From assembly GCA_903970295.1 (NCBI GenBank), contig CAJCHQ010000592.1, forward strand, positions 1-5,079: a stretch of DNA of 5,079 bases, in the 5' to 3' direction. The stretch's first letter is position 1. Each line of letters opens with the position of its first letter. The position numbers were made by a program, and so were the translations under genes. This DNA is from Bryobacterales bacterium. GTDB taxonomy: Bacteria > Cyanobacteriota > Vampirovibrionia > Obscuribacterales > Obscuribacteraceae. The notes under the pieces were generated by a model that saw nothing but the letters and a program-made list of their open reading frames with translations, was not told the origin of the DNA and did not search any database. Below, piece after piece: positions 1 to 5,079 of this stretch.

Positions 1-2
1 TC

Positions 3-593
3 ACCAACATCGTCATGGACGAAACGCTCGTCAACACTGTCAAGCGTCAGAACATGGCCCAGTTGCAGACGCAAGCATACGAGGCGGAGCAACTGGCGGA
101 GGTGAAGCGGATCGAGCTGGAGAAGACGAAGGCTCAGGCAAACCAGCAGGGGCGCCTGATGGAAGCCCAGATCGGCATTGCGGTCGCAGACAACCAGGCA
201 CAGCAAGCGATCAAGGTCGCCGAAGGCAAGGCCAAAGCGATCAAGATCGAAGCGGATGCCGATGCGGAACGTACGACCAAGACAGGTCTCGCTCAGGCGG
301 GAGTGATCGAAGCCCAGGGCCGGGCTACCGGTGTCGCTTTCAACGAGCAAGCGAAGGCGCTGGGCCCGAGTGGTCTAGCTCTGGTGCAAGCGCTCGGCAA
401 GATCGCCGATGGCAACATCCGAATCACTCCGAACTTCCTTGTCAGTGGCGCAGCTGGCGAAGGCGGCGCCGCTGGCAATGGCACCCTGAGCAGCGCTCTT
501 CTGGCGCTGGTCACTGCCGGACTGGCGGACAAGGCGGGTCTCATCAGTCTGACTACCGAGCCGGAGAGCACCGCGCCCGGTGGCGACGCTTAA
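3..593 (+). CDS. SPFH/band-7 (flotillin-like) protein, C-terminal part, cut by the left edge
   Basis: The frame is open to the window start, so the N-terminal SPFH domain and any membrane anchor lie outside; 196 residues are visible. An ATG at 15 is internal, since the frame continues upstream of it in register and coding-like. Roughly the first 100 visible residues are rich in Ala, Glu, Lys and Gln and form a long coiled coil with the A-E-x-K and E-A-x-A patterns typical of flotillin and prohibitin tails (for example VAEGKAKAIKIEADADAER). Next comes a segment of the type 'alGpsgLaLvqaLgkiadGniritPnflVsG', common at the end of SPFH proteins, and then a Gly/Ala-rich tail. Known members oligomerise through the coiled coil and act as membrane-microdomain scaffolds. 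That role is inferred from the family and not shown here. The stop is TAA, and an intrinsic terminator lies about 160 nt downstream. The family call is firm; the exact subfamily cannot be decided without the N-terminus. Confidence 0.88.
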   Translation, partial: TNIVMDETLVNTVKRQNMAQLQTQAYEAEQLAEVKRIELEKTKAQANQQGRLMEAQIGIAVADNQAQQAIKVAEGKAKAIKIEADADAERTTKTGLAQAGVIEAQGRATGVAFNEQAKALGPSGLALVQALGKIADGNIRITPNFLVSGAAGEGGAAGNGTLSSALLALVTAGLADKAGLISLTTEPESTAPGGDA

Positions 594-601
594 GACAGCA
601 G

Positions 602-642
602 CAAAGCTGAAACTGCGCCTGGGTAAAGCGGAATCAGCTTTG
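602..642 (+). repeat. Perfect 9-bp inverted repeat just after the SPFH gene
   Basis: CAAAGCTGA (602-610) and TCAGCTTTG (634-642) are perfect complements around a 23-nt loop. The first arm starts 8 nt after the SPFH stop codon. No T-run follows, so this is not a classical intrinsic terminator. It could protect the 3' end of the mRNA or be chance. The better terminator lies at 752-806. Confidence 0.4.
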
Positions 643-751
643 AAGATCGTGCAGGTCAGTGGCCAGACTGGGTGAAAGGTAGCAACTGAATCGCACGGCA
701 TTTTGACTGGTTGGTACGTGCCAGTTCAGAGATTGCTCGATCAAGGAAGGG

Positions 752-806
752 CTGGGCATTGCAAAAGATGTCCAGTTCTTCCTTCTTTTTTGTTTTTTTG
801 CTTTTG
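752..806 (+). terminator. Intrinsic terminator of the SPFH gene
   Basis: CTGGGCAT (752-759) pairs with ATGTCCAG (768-775) over 8 bp, including one G-U pair, around an 8-nt loop. It is followed at once by a pyrimidine tract with several T-runs (776-806, TTCTTCC then T6 and T7). The plus-strand polarity and position fit termination of the SPFH transcript, with a 3' untranslated region of about 160 nt. Confidence 0.7.
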
Positions 807-1068
807 TTTACTATTTTGCCGATTTAATCTATTTTTAGCTAATTTAACACAACAAAAATTTAATAACTTCCGCACTGTATTTCTTGGACTTGCAGACTAA
901 GACATCATCTGCGATGCTCTGGGTAAAGGACGACTCGAAAATGGACGACCCTGATCGCGACGGTCATGATCAAGCAAATCATCACTTATCGATTCGCAAG
1001 ACGCTCAAATCCAGGTTCATGCAGGACATGTTCGAACAGGCAATCATCTTCCTGTCAGATCGATCGTC
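776..1068. other. Gap without a supported gene; AT-rich patch
   Basis: No reading frame here looks coding. Bases 776-880 are markedly AT-rich, with T-runs on the plus strand grading into an A/T mixture, unlike the more GC-balanced flanks. Bases 880-1068 return to normal composition and lead into the permease remnant. The upstream part of that gene, including its true start, may lie in 1020-1068, because the permease frame is open there. A promoter could sit in the AT-rich patch, but I see no convincing -35/-10 pair. Confidence 0.5.
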
Positions 1069-1445
1069 ATGTCCATGGTTTCGGCTTTGCTCTTTGGCGC
1101 AGCCACCCCTTGCAGCAAACCACTATTGGTACATATCAGTCCACTACAGCTGGCCGGCTTGATGTACTTAGGTTCCGCCATCGCCATGGCACCCTCCTTT
1201 TTTCAAATTGGGAATAAATTGCCATGGCAACTGGATTCAAAAAATAAAAAGCTCCTCGCCACCTCGCTCTTTTTGGGAGGAACATTAGCGCCTGCGCTCA
1301 TGTCTGGACTGCAACTCGCCAAAGCTGGCTCGGTATCGATTTGGCTAAATCTCGAACTCGTTTTTACTACGATCATCGCCTGCATTTTTTTGGTGAGCAT
1401 TTGAGCAAACATGGCTCACGCACGAGCACGAACATACTTCAATGA
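1069..1445 (+). pseudogene. DMT/EamA-family permease remnant, truncated and frameshifted
   Basis: The 111-residue frame from 1069 to 1404 matches the first EamA domain of drug/metabolite-transporter permeases. It has SALLFGAATPCSK in helix 1, SPLQLAGLMYLGSAIAM in helix 2, a polar loop, then LLATSLFLGGTLAPALMSGL and a segment resembling SVSIWLNLELVFTTIIA. Family members usually have about 280-310 residues in two EamA repeats; only the first is present. The frame fails in T7 (1385-1391). Adding one T would give FFGEHLSKH, which fits the conserved 'fxEhl' motif after this helix, but the shifted frame stops at 1443-1445. No second EamA repeat is visible in any frame after that. I infer a decayed gene. 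A sequencing error could explain the frameshift but not the missing second half. The exact start is uncertain; ATG 1075 and upstream in-frame codons are alternatives. Confidence 0.7.
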
Positions 1446-1570
1446 GGCACTCGCATTTTCATTTGCCCGATCTGCATCATCGCCACCGGCACTGATTGGC
1501 AAATAACAATAGTCGCACGCACCTGCTCGCTTCAGAAATTTCACGCCACCGCATATGGTGCCAGTCAGAT

Positions 1571-1638
1571 CCAAAAAAAAGCAAAAAAAGTCACCGGAGA
1601 TAGAGAGTCTCGAGGATTGAGGCGCCCTATCTCCAGTG
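1571..1638 (-). terminator. Strong intrinsic terminator of the 264-residue minus-strand gene
   Basis: Read on the minus strand, CACTGGAGATAG (1638-1627) pairs with CTATCTCCGGTG (1603-1592) over 12 positions with one U-G wobble. It is followed by a T-run of seven (1589-1583) and, after GC, a second of eight (1580-1573). The stem starts 15 nt after the TGA of the minus-strand gene. Polarity and position assign it to that gene and are a main reason to believe the minus-strand frame over the long plus-strand frame opposite it. Confidence 0.88.
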
Positions 1639-1653
1639 ATTAGTTTGCGACGG

Positions 1654-2448
1654 TCAGGCTGCCATCAATCGCCGCTGGACGAGATGAGAGATAATCCGCG
1701 GCGGCACTTCGCTCAGCTCCCAGGTCTTGATCGCGTAGCTTGTGCGCTGCCAGCCGAGATGTTCGATGCACTCGATTTCGCCGGCGAAGATTCGTGTGCA
1801 CCGAGCAACCAGCGCTTCCGCGAGATTGGTGCTGAGGGCAACGGAGGAATCTGCGTCGGCGGAATCTGCGTCGGCGGAAGCAGAGGATGCACAGTGCACG
1901 ACAGTCAGGCTCAGAGGCAGGACGGGCAACCCCCTGGACTTCAGAGCTTGGTCCTCCAGGACAATCTGTTGATACAGTCCGTCGCATTCGGCGCCCAGTT
2001 GCTGGCCCCAGCGATTGCGTGCGAAATCGAGTGCCTCCTGCGCGAACAACGCTTCCCGCTCCGGGACGACCACTGTGCAGCGCTTGGCTTTGACGATGCT
2101 GATAGTCGGCGGAAAGAGAGAGCGATTGGGCTGGAACTCGGGTTCACACTCGCGGATGAGCTCCAGGCTTTCCGACCTCGAATCTGCGCTGGGAGTGAAT
2201 CCAGGTATGAGGGCGACGATGAAGTAGCTGTTCTCGACTTCCAGGGCGGGAGTGGCGATGTAGACGCGTTCGTCGTTTGCTACCCGGGTGAGCAGCTCCT
2301 GCCGTTGCGCATCGTTGAGGTGCGGGGTGACCACGGCGAGGGTGTGCGCGTTGAGGGCGGGTGTAGTCGCATGCAGAGTCGCCTCGAGGGCATTGCGATA
2401 GGTCTGGCGAAGTAGGCGAGGAAGGCGAATATTGCTTGCTGCGGACAT
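1654..2448 (-). CDS. Unrecognised 264-residue protein, probably cytoplasmic
   Basis: I do not recognise this protein. The start is ATG 2448 (MSAASNIRLPRLL). GGAG lies 8 nt upstream (2457-2460), and the upstream ATG at 2526, which would add 26 residues, has no such site. There is no signal peptide or membrane helix. The N-terminal 60 residues are basic and helical in character. A mixed alpha/beta middle follows (residues 60-130, with strands such as YFIVALI and KRCTVVVP), then a helical stretch 130-170. A Ser/Ala/Asp-rich low-complexity linker at about 187-202 is encoded by a 15-bp tandem repeat. The last 60 residues (SVALSTNLAEALVARC to the C-terminus) look ordered again. Five Cys residues are scattered without a metal-site pattern. 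It is a single-gene transcription unit with its own terminator just downstream. The gene is well supported; the function is open. Confidence 0.78.
   Translation of the reverse strand: MSAASNIRLPRLLRQTYRNALEATLHATTPALNAHTLAVVTPHLNDAQRQELLTRVANDERVYIATPALEVENSYFIVALIPGFTPSADSRSESLELIRECEPEFQPNRSLFPPTISIVKAKRCTVVVPEREALFAQEALDFARNRWGQQLGAECDGLYQQIVLEDQALKSRGLPVLPLSLTVVHCASSASADADSADADSSVALSTNLAEALVARCTRIFAGEIECIEHLGWQRTSYAIKTWELSEVPPRIISHLVQRRLMAA
1846..1875. repeat. Two tandem copies of a 15-bp unit inside the 264-residue gene
   Basis: GGAATCTGCGTCGGC occurs twice back to back (1846-1860, 1861-1875), with a degraded third start (GGAAGC) after it. On the coding (minus) strand it encodes a repeated five-residue Ala/Asp/Ser unit in a low-complexity linker. 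The unit is a multiple of three, so copy-number change would keep the frame. Confidence 0.85.
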
Positions 2449-2456
2449 AGGTATTA

Positions 2457-2460
2457 CTCC
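2457..2460 (-). promoter_or_regulatory. Ribosome binding site that fixes the start at 2448
   Basis: The minus strand reads CTGGAGTAATACCTATG, with GGAG 8 nt before the ATG. This decides for the 264-residue protein rather than the longer frame from 2526. Confidence 0.75.
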
Positions 2461-2525
2461 AGTTGTTGGCGACGAATGCGCCGGTTTCACGAGCTTCGGT
2501 CCACACCCCACATCAAGAAAATGCA

Positions 2526-2566
2526 CACCAGAGTTTCAAGATAGATTTGAAACGCTTTGTCTGGTG
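2526..2566. repeat. Bulged 14-bp hairpin in the leader region of the 264-residue gene
   Basis: CACCAGA (2526-2532) and GTTTCAA (2533-2539) pair with TTGAAAC (2547-2553) and TCTGGTG (2560-2566). The loop is 7 nt and there is a 6-nt bulge on one side. On the plus strand a T7 run follows 9 nt later (2576-2582). It lies about 80 nt before the minus-strand start codon, so it could be a 5' leader structure of that mRNA, or a weak terminator for a transcript entering on the plus strand. Confidence 0.55.
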
Positions 2567-2777
2567 AGCAGCTCCTTTTTTTAAGACAAAGTGTAGATAC
2601 GAATGTGATAGCAATTGGAGAATGCGCAACCAAATGAAGTTTTCTCGTTTAACGTTTGTTATAAACAACCTGAGCGAAATCATGCGTAGTCTTCCTAACT
2701 GTCCACTGGCGAGGCTAGCGAGGCTCTACGAACCAATCACTCAGACACGCACTCACATATTCTGCACACCGACGTTC

Positions 2778-2783
2778 TAGAAT
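2778..2783 (+). promoter_or_regulatory. Possible -10 element of the thioredoxin-like gene
   Basis: TAGAAT differs from TATAAT at two positions and lies 42 nt before the GTG start. No good -35 element is found at 16-18 nt upstream (the sequence there is ACATAT or similar). This is a weak suggestion only. Confidence 0.25.
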
Positions 2784-2814
2784 GATAAAGGCATTGTTCC
2801 ATCGGTTTAAGCAC

Positions 2815-2818
2815 GAGG
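2815..2818 (+). promoter_or_regulatory. Ribosome binding site that selects GTG 2826
   Basis: GAGG lies 7 nt before GTG 2826 but only 1 nt before the in-frame TTG at 2820. The ATG at 2824 is out of frame and followed at once by TGA. GTG 2826 is therefore the best start and gives a signal peptide beginning MKRRLPALL. Confidence 0.7.
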
Positions 2819-2825
2819 ATTGAAT

Positions 2826-3926
2826 GTGAAAAGACGACTTCCGGCTTTACTGACCGCCCTGCTAAGCCTCACGATCGTTTCTGTGCAAGCAGCGCCACTG
2901 CTGGTGCCAGGCAACGTTAATCACGATCGAACCAACCAGCTAACGAGCGAAATTCAATGGAACACCTCGCTTTATCAGGCTGAACGAACGGCGGCTCAAC
3001 GGGGGAAATTGGTGTTCTGGATGCACATGCTGGGTTCGCTCAGCGGCGCTACCTGAAGTGCCGGCAATAGCCTGAGAGCCGTGTCGCTCTCGCAAGACCC
3101 TGCTCTGTCGGCTCTCAAGCAATCATTCGTTTGCGGCTACAAAGATATCTCGAATGAGCCTTACGCTGGCGCCTCAGGCTTGCACGAAAAAGATGGCAAA
3201 GCCATTAACACAACAAATGGCGCTGGTCCGCACAACATCCAGATGTTCATCCTAGCGGCCGACGGCACGGTGCTGACTTGCTTGCCTGGCTTCTGGAATC
3301 CCCAGGACCTGGTCACCGAGATGGAGCTTGCCGAACAGCTCAACACCGTCTGGACGAATCCTCGTTTGACGCGCGCGCAAAAAGATCAAACTTTTCGCCA
3401 AATGCACCTGGCGCATATCCAGGAGCATTCACCCGCAATGGTTCGCCGCAGCCATATGCAAGGCTTCGACCAGAAATACGAAGCCGAGCACAGGCTAAAT
3501 CATTCAGACACGATTCGCAATCGGAATGTCGTGGCCATGGCTCTCGATTCCGGAGCGAAATTGCCGCAGAATGCCTTCAAAACCACCGACGAGATTTTTC
3601 ACGAACGGATGGCGAGAAGACCATTCGAGTCATATGAACACTTCGACGTAGCTGCCTTCGCCGATTACGGCAAACCAAAGTATGACAAACAAGAAGATGC
3701 ACGCGACTCCTACGGGCAAGTCGATAAAATGGCTGCCCGAAATGCGCCGACGATCGGCAATGCCCAGGCTGCGTACCCGATGGGCCGGCGCCGCATGCAA
3801 GTTCCGGAAAACAACCCTAATGCCTGGGGCAATAACAATAATGCCTGGGGTACGAACACCAATGCCTGGGGCACCAACCGCAATGCCTGGGGCACCAACC
3901 CGAATGGCTGGGGAAGCGGACGCTGA
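2826..3926 (+). CDS. Exported thioredoxin-like protein with in-frame TGA at codon 77: candidate selenoprotein (or nonsense-mutated gene)
   Basis: Read through the TGA, this is a 366-residue protein. Residues 1-22 are a signal peptide (basic MKRR, hydrophobic core, VQA before the predicted cut), so it acts outside the cytoplasm. A thioredoxin-like domain follows: EIQWNTSLYQAERTAAQRGK, then strand KLVFWM (61-66), a loop HMLGSLSGAT, the TGA at residue 77, and a helix region continuing SAGNSLRAVSLSQDPALSALKQSFV. A later strand MFILAADGTVLTCLPGFW (140-157) resembles the beta-hairpin of such folds. The TGA occupies the place of the N-terminal active-site Cys; the position three residues on is Gly80, so no CxxC partner is adjacent. 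Cys103 and Cys152 are the other cysteines. Residues 329-363 are five Asn/Trp/Gly heptads. A SECIS-like hairpin follows the TGA. Restart at GTG 3081 would lose the signal peptide and half the fold, and it has no well-spaced ribosome binding site. The frame is certain; recoding is inferred. Confidence 0.72.
3054..3056 (+). other. In-frame TGA: candidate selenocysteine codon (residue 77)
   Basis: TGA is one base from TGC or TGT (Cys) and falls at the expected active-site position of a thioredoxin-like fold. The same frame stays open for 76 codons before and 289 after, with continuous domain logic across it. TGA is also the true terminal stop of this gene (3924-3926) and of both complete minus-strand genes, so general reassignment of TGA is unlikely. 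The choice is between Sec insertion and a nonsense mutation. Confidence 0.55.
3073..3092 (+). promoter_or_regulatory. Candidate bacterial SECIS hairpin
   Basis: GAGAGC (3074-3079) and GCTCTC (3086-3091) form a perfect 6-bp stem closed below by a U-G pair (3073/3092). The 6-nt loop is CGTGTC. There are 23 nt between the TGA and the loop, and G is the second loop base. The published bSECIS model asks for an upper stem of 4-16 bp, a loop of 3-14 nt, a G in the first two loop bases and 16-37 nt from UGA to loop; all are met. Binding by SelB is inferred and not shown. Confidence 0.5.
3810..3914 (+). repeat. Five tandem 21-bp units encoding a Trp-containing heptapeptide
   Basis: The C-terminus of the thioredoxin-like protein is five copies of a seven-residue unit: NNPNAWG, NNNNAWG, TNTNAWG, TNRNAWG, TNPNGWG. 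SGR and the stop follow. Copies differ at several positions, including synonymous changes, so the array is not newly made. Such Asn/Gly/Trp tails are flexible; surface or peptidoglycan binding is possible but not shown. Confidence 0.9.
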
Positions 3927-4017
3927 AGCTGTAGCATTGACGACTTATTCCGACATGTCGGCAATTGCACATTGCCCAGAAACAAGTGATTCAATAGTAT
4001 GACTTCATGTAGTAAAA

Positions 4018-4038
4018 GCCGCCATTGATAAAAGCGGC
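4018..4038 (-). terminator. Small GC hairpin followed by T4 on the minus strand
   Basis: Read on the minus strand, GCCGC (4038-4034) and GCGGC (4022-4018) pair around an 11-nt loop, followed by TTTTA. It lies 154 nt beyond the stop of the 185-residue minus-strand gene and may terminate it. The stem is short, so the call is moderate. Confidence 0.4.
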
Positions 4039-4049
4039 ACGAATCAAGC

Positions 4050-4090
4050 GTGAGGCACGTCTCGATGAACGAAACGAGAGCATGCCTCAC
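4050..4090. terminator. Long hairpin between convergent genes, possible shared terminator
   Basis: GTGAGGCA (4050-4057) pairs with TGCCTCAC (4083-4090), and inside it TCTCG (4060-4064) pairs with CGAGA (4075-4079), with a small internal loop of 2 and 3 nt and a 10-nt apical loop. It lies in the 265-nt gap between the thioredoxin-like gene and the convergent 185-residue gene. Neither side has a strong T-run, so it may slow polymerase or stabilise 3' ends rather than terminate alone. Confidence 0.5.
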
Positions 4091-4191
4091 CTCGATTTCT
4101 GCGCGGGTCAGCCCAGCGTCAGAGTGAAGCAACCTGCATCGGATTCAGTTCTTGGTCGACTTGGGTCAGAAGAGCAGTAAGTTCCTGAGAC

Positions 4192-4749
4192 TCACAGTGA
4201 GGGAATGCCGTGAACGGCGATTAGCATCCGGGTCATCGCACCGGCGTCGTCATTGACGGCAAACGCAGATGCGGGCAAAGCCGCACAGCGAATCAGGATA
4301 ATTTGTCTGCAATCTTTTTCGTTGACCAACACCGCTCCGAGCTTGGAGAGGATGCCAGTGTACTGGTTTAGATCTGCCGGGAAAGTTGTCAAACCACCAA
4401 CGATTTCAATGTTGCCCGCGGCAGCAGTCGGTGTGGTTACCAGCGGGTTATCGTCGCCGATGCAAACGATGCCGCTTAGCAAATTCGCAAGAGCAGCCTC
4501 AGCCCCGAACATGTTTCTAAGCGCTTCGGTCAACGCAATGCTGAGATTTCTCGACCGCCCTTGACTGGTGCGTCGGCTGATGCTGTAAACAGGATGCGTT
4601 TGCACAAACTTCTTATCACCCACATCCAGGGTACTACCGAGAACTAGGGGCTCAGGAGTTTCGGACAAGCGCTTACACAGAAGCGGTTCATTCTTGGCAC
4701 GCCAAAATACAACTGTTCCGTGAGCGTGGCTAACTCTGCTAGTTGCCAT
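4192..4749 (-). CDS. Unrecognised 185-residue protein
   Basis: I do not recognise this protein. The start ATG 4749 is preceded by AGAGG with a 6-nt gap (4756-4760), a good ribosome binding site. There is no signal peptide. The N-terminal 60 residues contain beta-like stretches (HGTVVFW, PLVLGSTLDVGDKKFV, PVYSISRR). A helix follows at about 67-95 (RNLSIALTEALRNMFGAEAALANLLSG), then a Gly/Thr/Ala-rich segment VCIGDDNPLVTTPTAAAGNI. A C-terminal half of mixed strands and helices ends in HGIPSL. Cys25, Cys96, Cys147 and Cys155 are spread out with no obvious motif. The frame is convergent with the thioredoxin-like gene and follows a partial minus-strand frame by 149 nt, enough room for its own promoter. 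The intact length, start signal and amino-acid composition support a real gene; a function cannot be given. Confidence 0.68.
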   Translation of the reverse strand: MATSRVSHAHGTVVFWRAKNEPLLCKRLSETPEPLVLGSTLDVGDKKFVQTHPVYSISRRTSQGRSRNLSIALTEALRNMFGAEAALANLLSGIVCIGDDNPLVTTPTAAAGNIEIVGGLTTFPADLNQYTGILSKLGAVLVNEKDCRQIILIRCAALPASAFAVNDDAGAMTRMLIAVHGIPSL

Positions 4750-4755
4750 AATTTT

Positions 4756-4760
4756 CCTCT
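4756..4760 (-). promoter_or_regulatory. Ribosome binding site of the 185-residue gene
   Basis: The minus strand reads AAAGAGGAAAATTATGG, with AGAGG 6 nt before the ATG. This supports both the strand and the start. Confidence 0.7.
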
Positions 4761-4898
4761 TTCGGACGGATTACTGTGAAATGCTAGGACGGTATAGATT
4801 TGATCGGCGTCGGCTTGCTTTTATCAAGGTTAGCTTCGCCGGCGCCGTAACGAGGCTCAAGGTAGTTCTAACCCAATCACCTCATATTTGCCGCTGCT

Positions 4899-5078
4899 TT
4901 ATGCAGTGCTGGCGCTCAGGCATTGCCGCCAGGCGGAGAAGTCGCCTTCGAACCAGATAGATGAAGGCAGGTCACTAACACAATCCAAGGCCTCAGTTGC
5001 CAGAGCAGCACAAAATGCCCTGGGGAAAAATGATTGCTCGACTGATGGGCGAGGTCCGATGCCGCCGCTGCTCGAGGC
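4899..5078 (-). CDS. C-terminal end of an unrecognised protein, cut by the right edge
   Basis: On the minus strand a frame is open from the window edge for 59 codons and ends in TAA at 4899-4901. The peptide has a plausible globular composition, with several aromatic residues (SFFPRAFCAALATEALD, then SSIWFEGDFSAWRQC), and mixed codon use like that of a coding region. No start codon lies inside, so the gene would begin beyond 5079. I cannot name a family. It reads in the same direction as the 185-residue gene 149 nt downstream of it. A 59-codon open frame can arise by chance, so this is tentative. Confidence 0.45.
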   Translation of the reverse strand, partial: ASSSGGIGPRPSVEQSFFPRAFCAALATEALDCVSDLPSSIWFEGDFSAWRQCLSASTA

Positions 5079-5079
5079 A

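Larger units (their letters stand above)
2449..2825. other. Divergent intergenic region between the 264-residue gene and the thioredoxin-like gene
   Basis: The two flanking genes are divergent, so both promoters should lie in this 377-nt gap. It holds a bulged inverted repeat (2526-2566), a T7 run (2576-2582), an AT-rich stretch around 2636-2670 and a small direct repeat, GCGAGGCT at 2709-2716 and 2718-2725. For the minus strand, TTGGTT and TATCAC separated by 17 nt, around 2599-2627, are a weak sigma-70-like pair. No convincing open reading frame is present. Confidence 0.45.

Noticed and set aside
619..928. CTGGGTAAAG repeated exactly 300 bp apart (619-628 and 919-928)
   Set aside because: Several 10-base repeats are expected by chance in 5 kb, and the flanking bases do not match.
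884..1217. Two plus-strand frames of 92 and 83 codons upstream of and over the permease remnant
   Set aside because: They overlap the permease frame in other registers, have no family resemblance and no ribosome binding site.
1636..2415. A 259-codon plus-strand frame covering most of the minus-strand 264-residue gene
   Set aside because: The minus-strand frame has a well-spaced ribosome binding site and a strong terminator with the right polarity just after its stop. The plus-strand frame starts inside that terminator's hairpin and reads like a codon mirror.
3054..3056. Genome-wide reassignment of TGA to Trp or Gly
   Set aside because: TGA is the natural end of the thioredoxin-like gene and of both complete minus-strand genes, one of which is followed 15 nt later by a terminator. 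TGG is used for Trp throughout.
3081..3926. A separate 281-residue gene starting at GTG 3081
   Set aside because: It is in the same frame as the upstream signal-peptide segment, separated only by the TGA. It would begin in the middle of the thioredoxin-like fold, and no well-spaced ribosome binding site precedes it. Restart remains possible but would give an unfolded, unexported product.
3950..3961. Perfect 12-base palindrome CCGACATGTCGG after the thioredoxin-like gene
   Set aside because: About one such palindrome is expected by chance in a window this long, and there is no second copy to suggest an operator.
3710..4132. A 140-codon minus-strand frame opposite the Trp repeat tail
   Set aside because: Its repeated Leu/Val/Pro pattern is simply the complement of the plus-strand heptad array, and it shares no signals of its own.

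Overview
This is bacterial DNA of moderate GC content with short AT-rich patches. It uses the standard bacterial code: three of the genes end in TGA, so TGA is an ordinary stop here. Nothing in the window fixes the lineage. The N-terminal signal peptide with a V-x-A cleavage site and the flotillin-like protein are widespread in bacteria, so I make no taxonomic call.

Layout, left to right. (1) 3-593, plus strand: the C-terminal part of an SPFH/flotillin-like membrane-scaffold protein, cut by the window edge and followed by a good intrinsic terminator (752-806). (2) 776-1068: an AT-rich, T-rich gap, then a decayed DMT/EamA-type permease gene (1069-1445) that keeps only its first half and is frameshifted in a run of seven T. 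(3) 1654-2448, minus strand: an unrecognised 264-residue protein with a clear ribosome binding site, a short Ser/Ala/Asp tandem repeat and a strong terminator (1571-1638). (4) 2826-3926, plus strand: an exported thioredoxin-like protein whose frame is interrupted by one in-frame TGA at 3054-3056, exactly where the active-site cysteine of such a fold is expected. (5) 4192-4749, minus strand: an unrecognised 185-residue protein. (6) 4899-5078, minus strand: the C-terminal end of another reading frame that runs off the right edge.

The most interesting object is gene 4. The reading frame stays open for 76 codons before the TGA and 289 codons after it. The TGA is followed, 23 nt later, by the loop of a perfect 6-bp stem with a 6-nt loop carrying G at its second position. 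That matches the published bacterial SECIS model. The simplest exciting reading is a secreted thioredoxin-like selenoprotein with Sec at residue 77. The dull alternative is a recent nonsense mutation, which is credible because a neighbouring gene is clearly a pseudogene.

The genes do not form an obvious operon or pathway. Orientation alternates and most are separated by their own terminators, so this looks like a set of independently transcribed genes.
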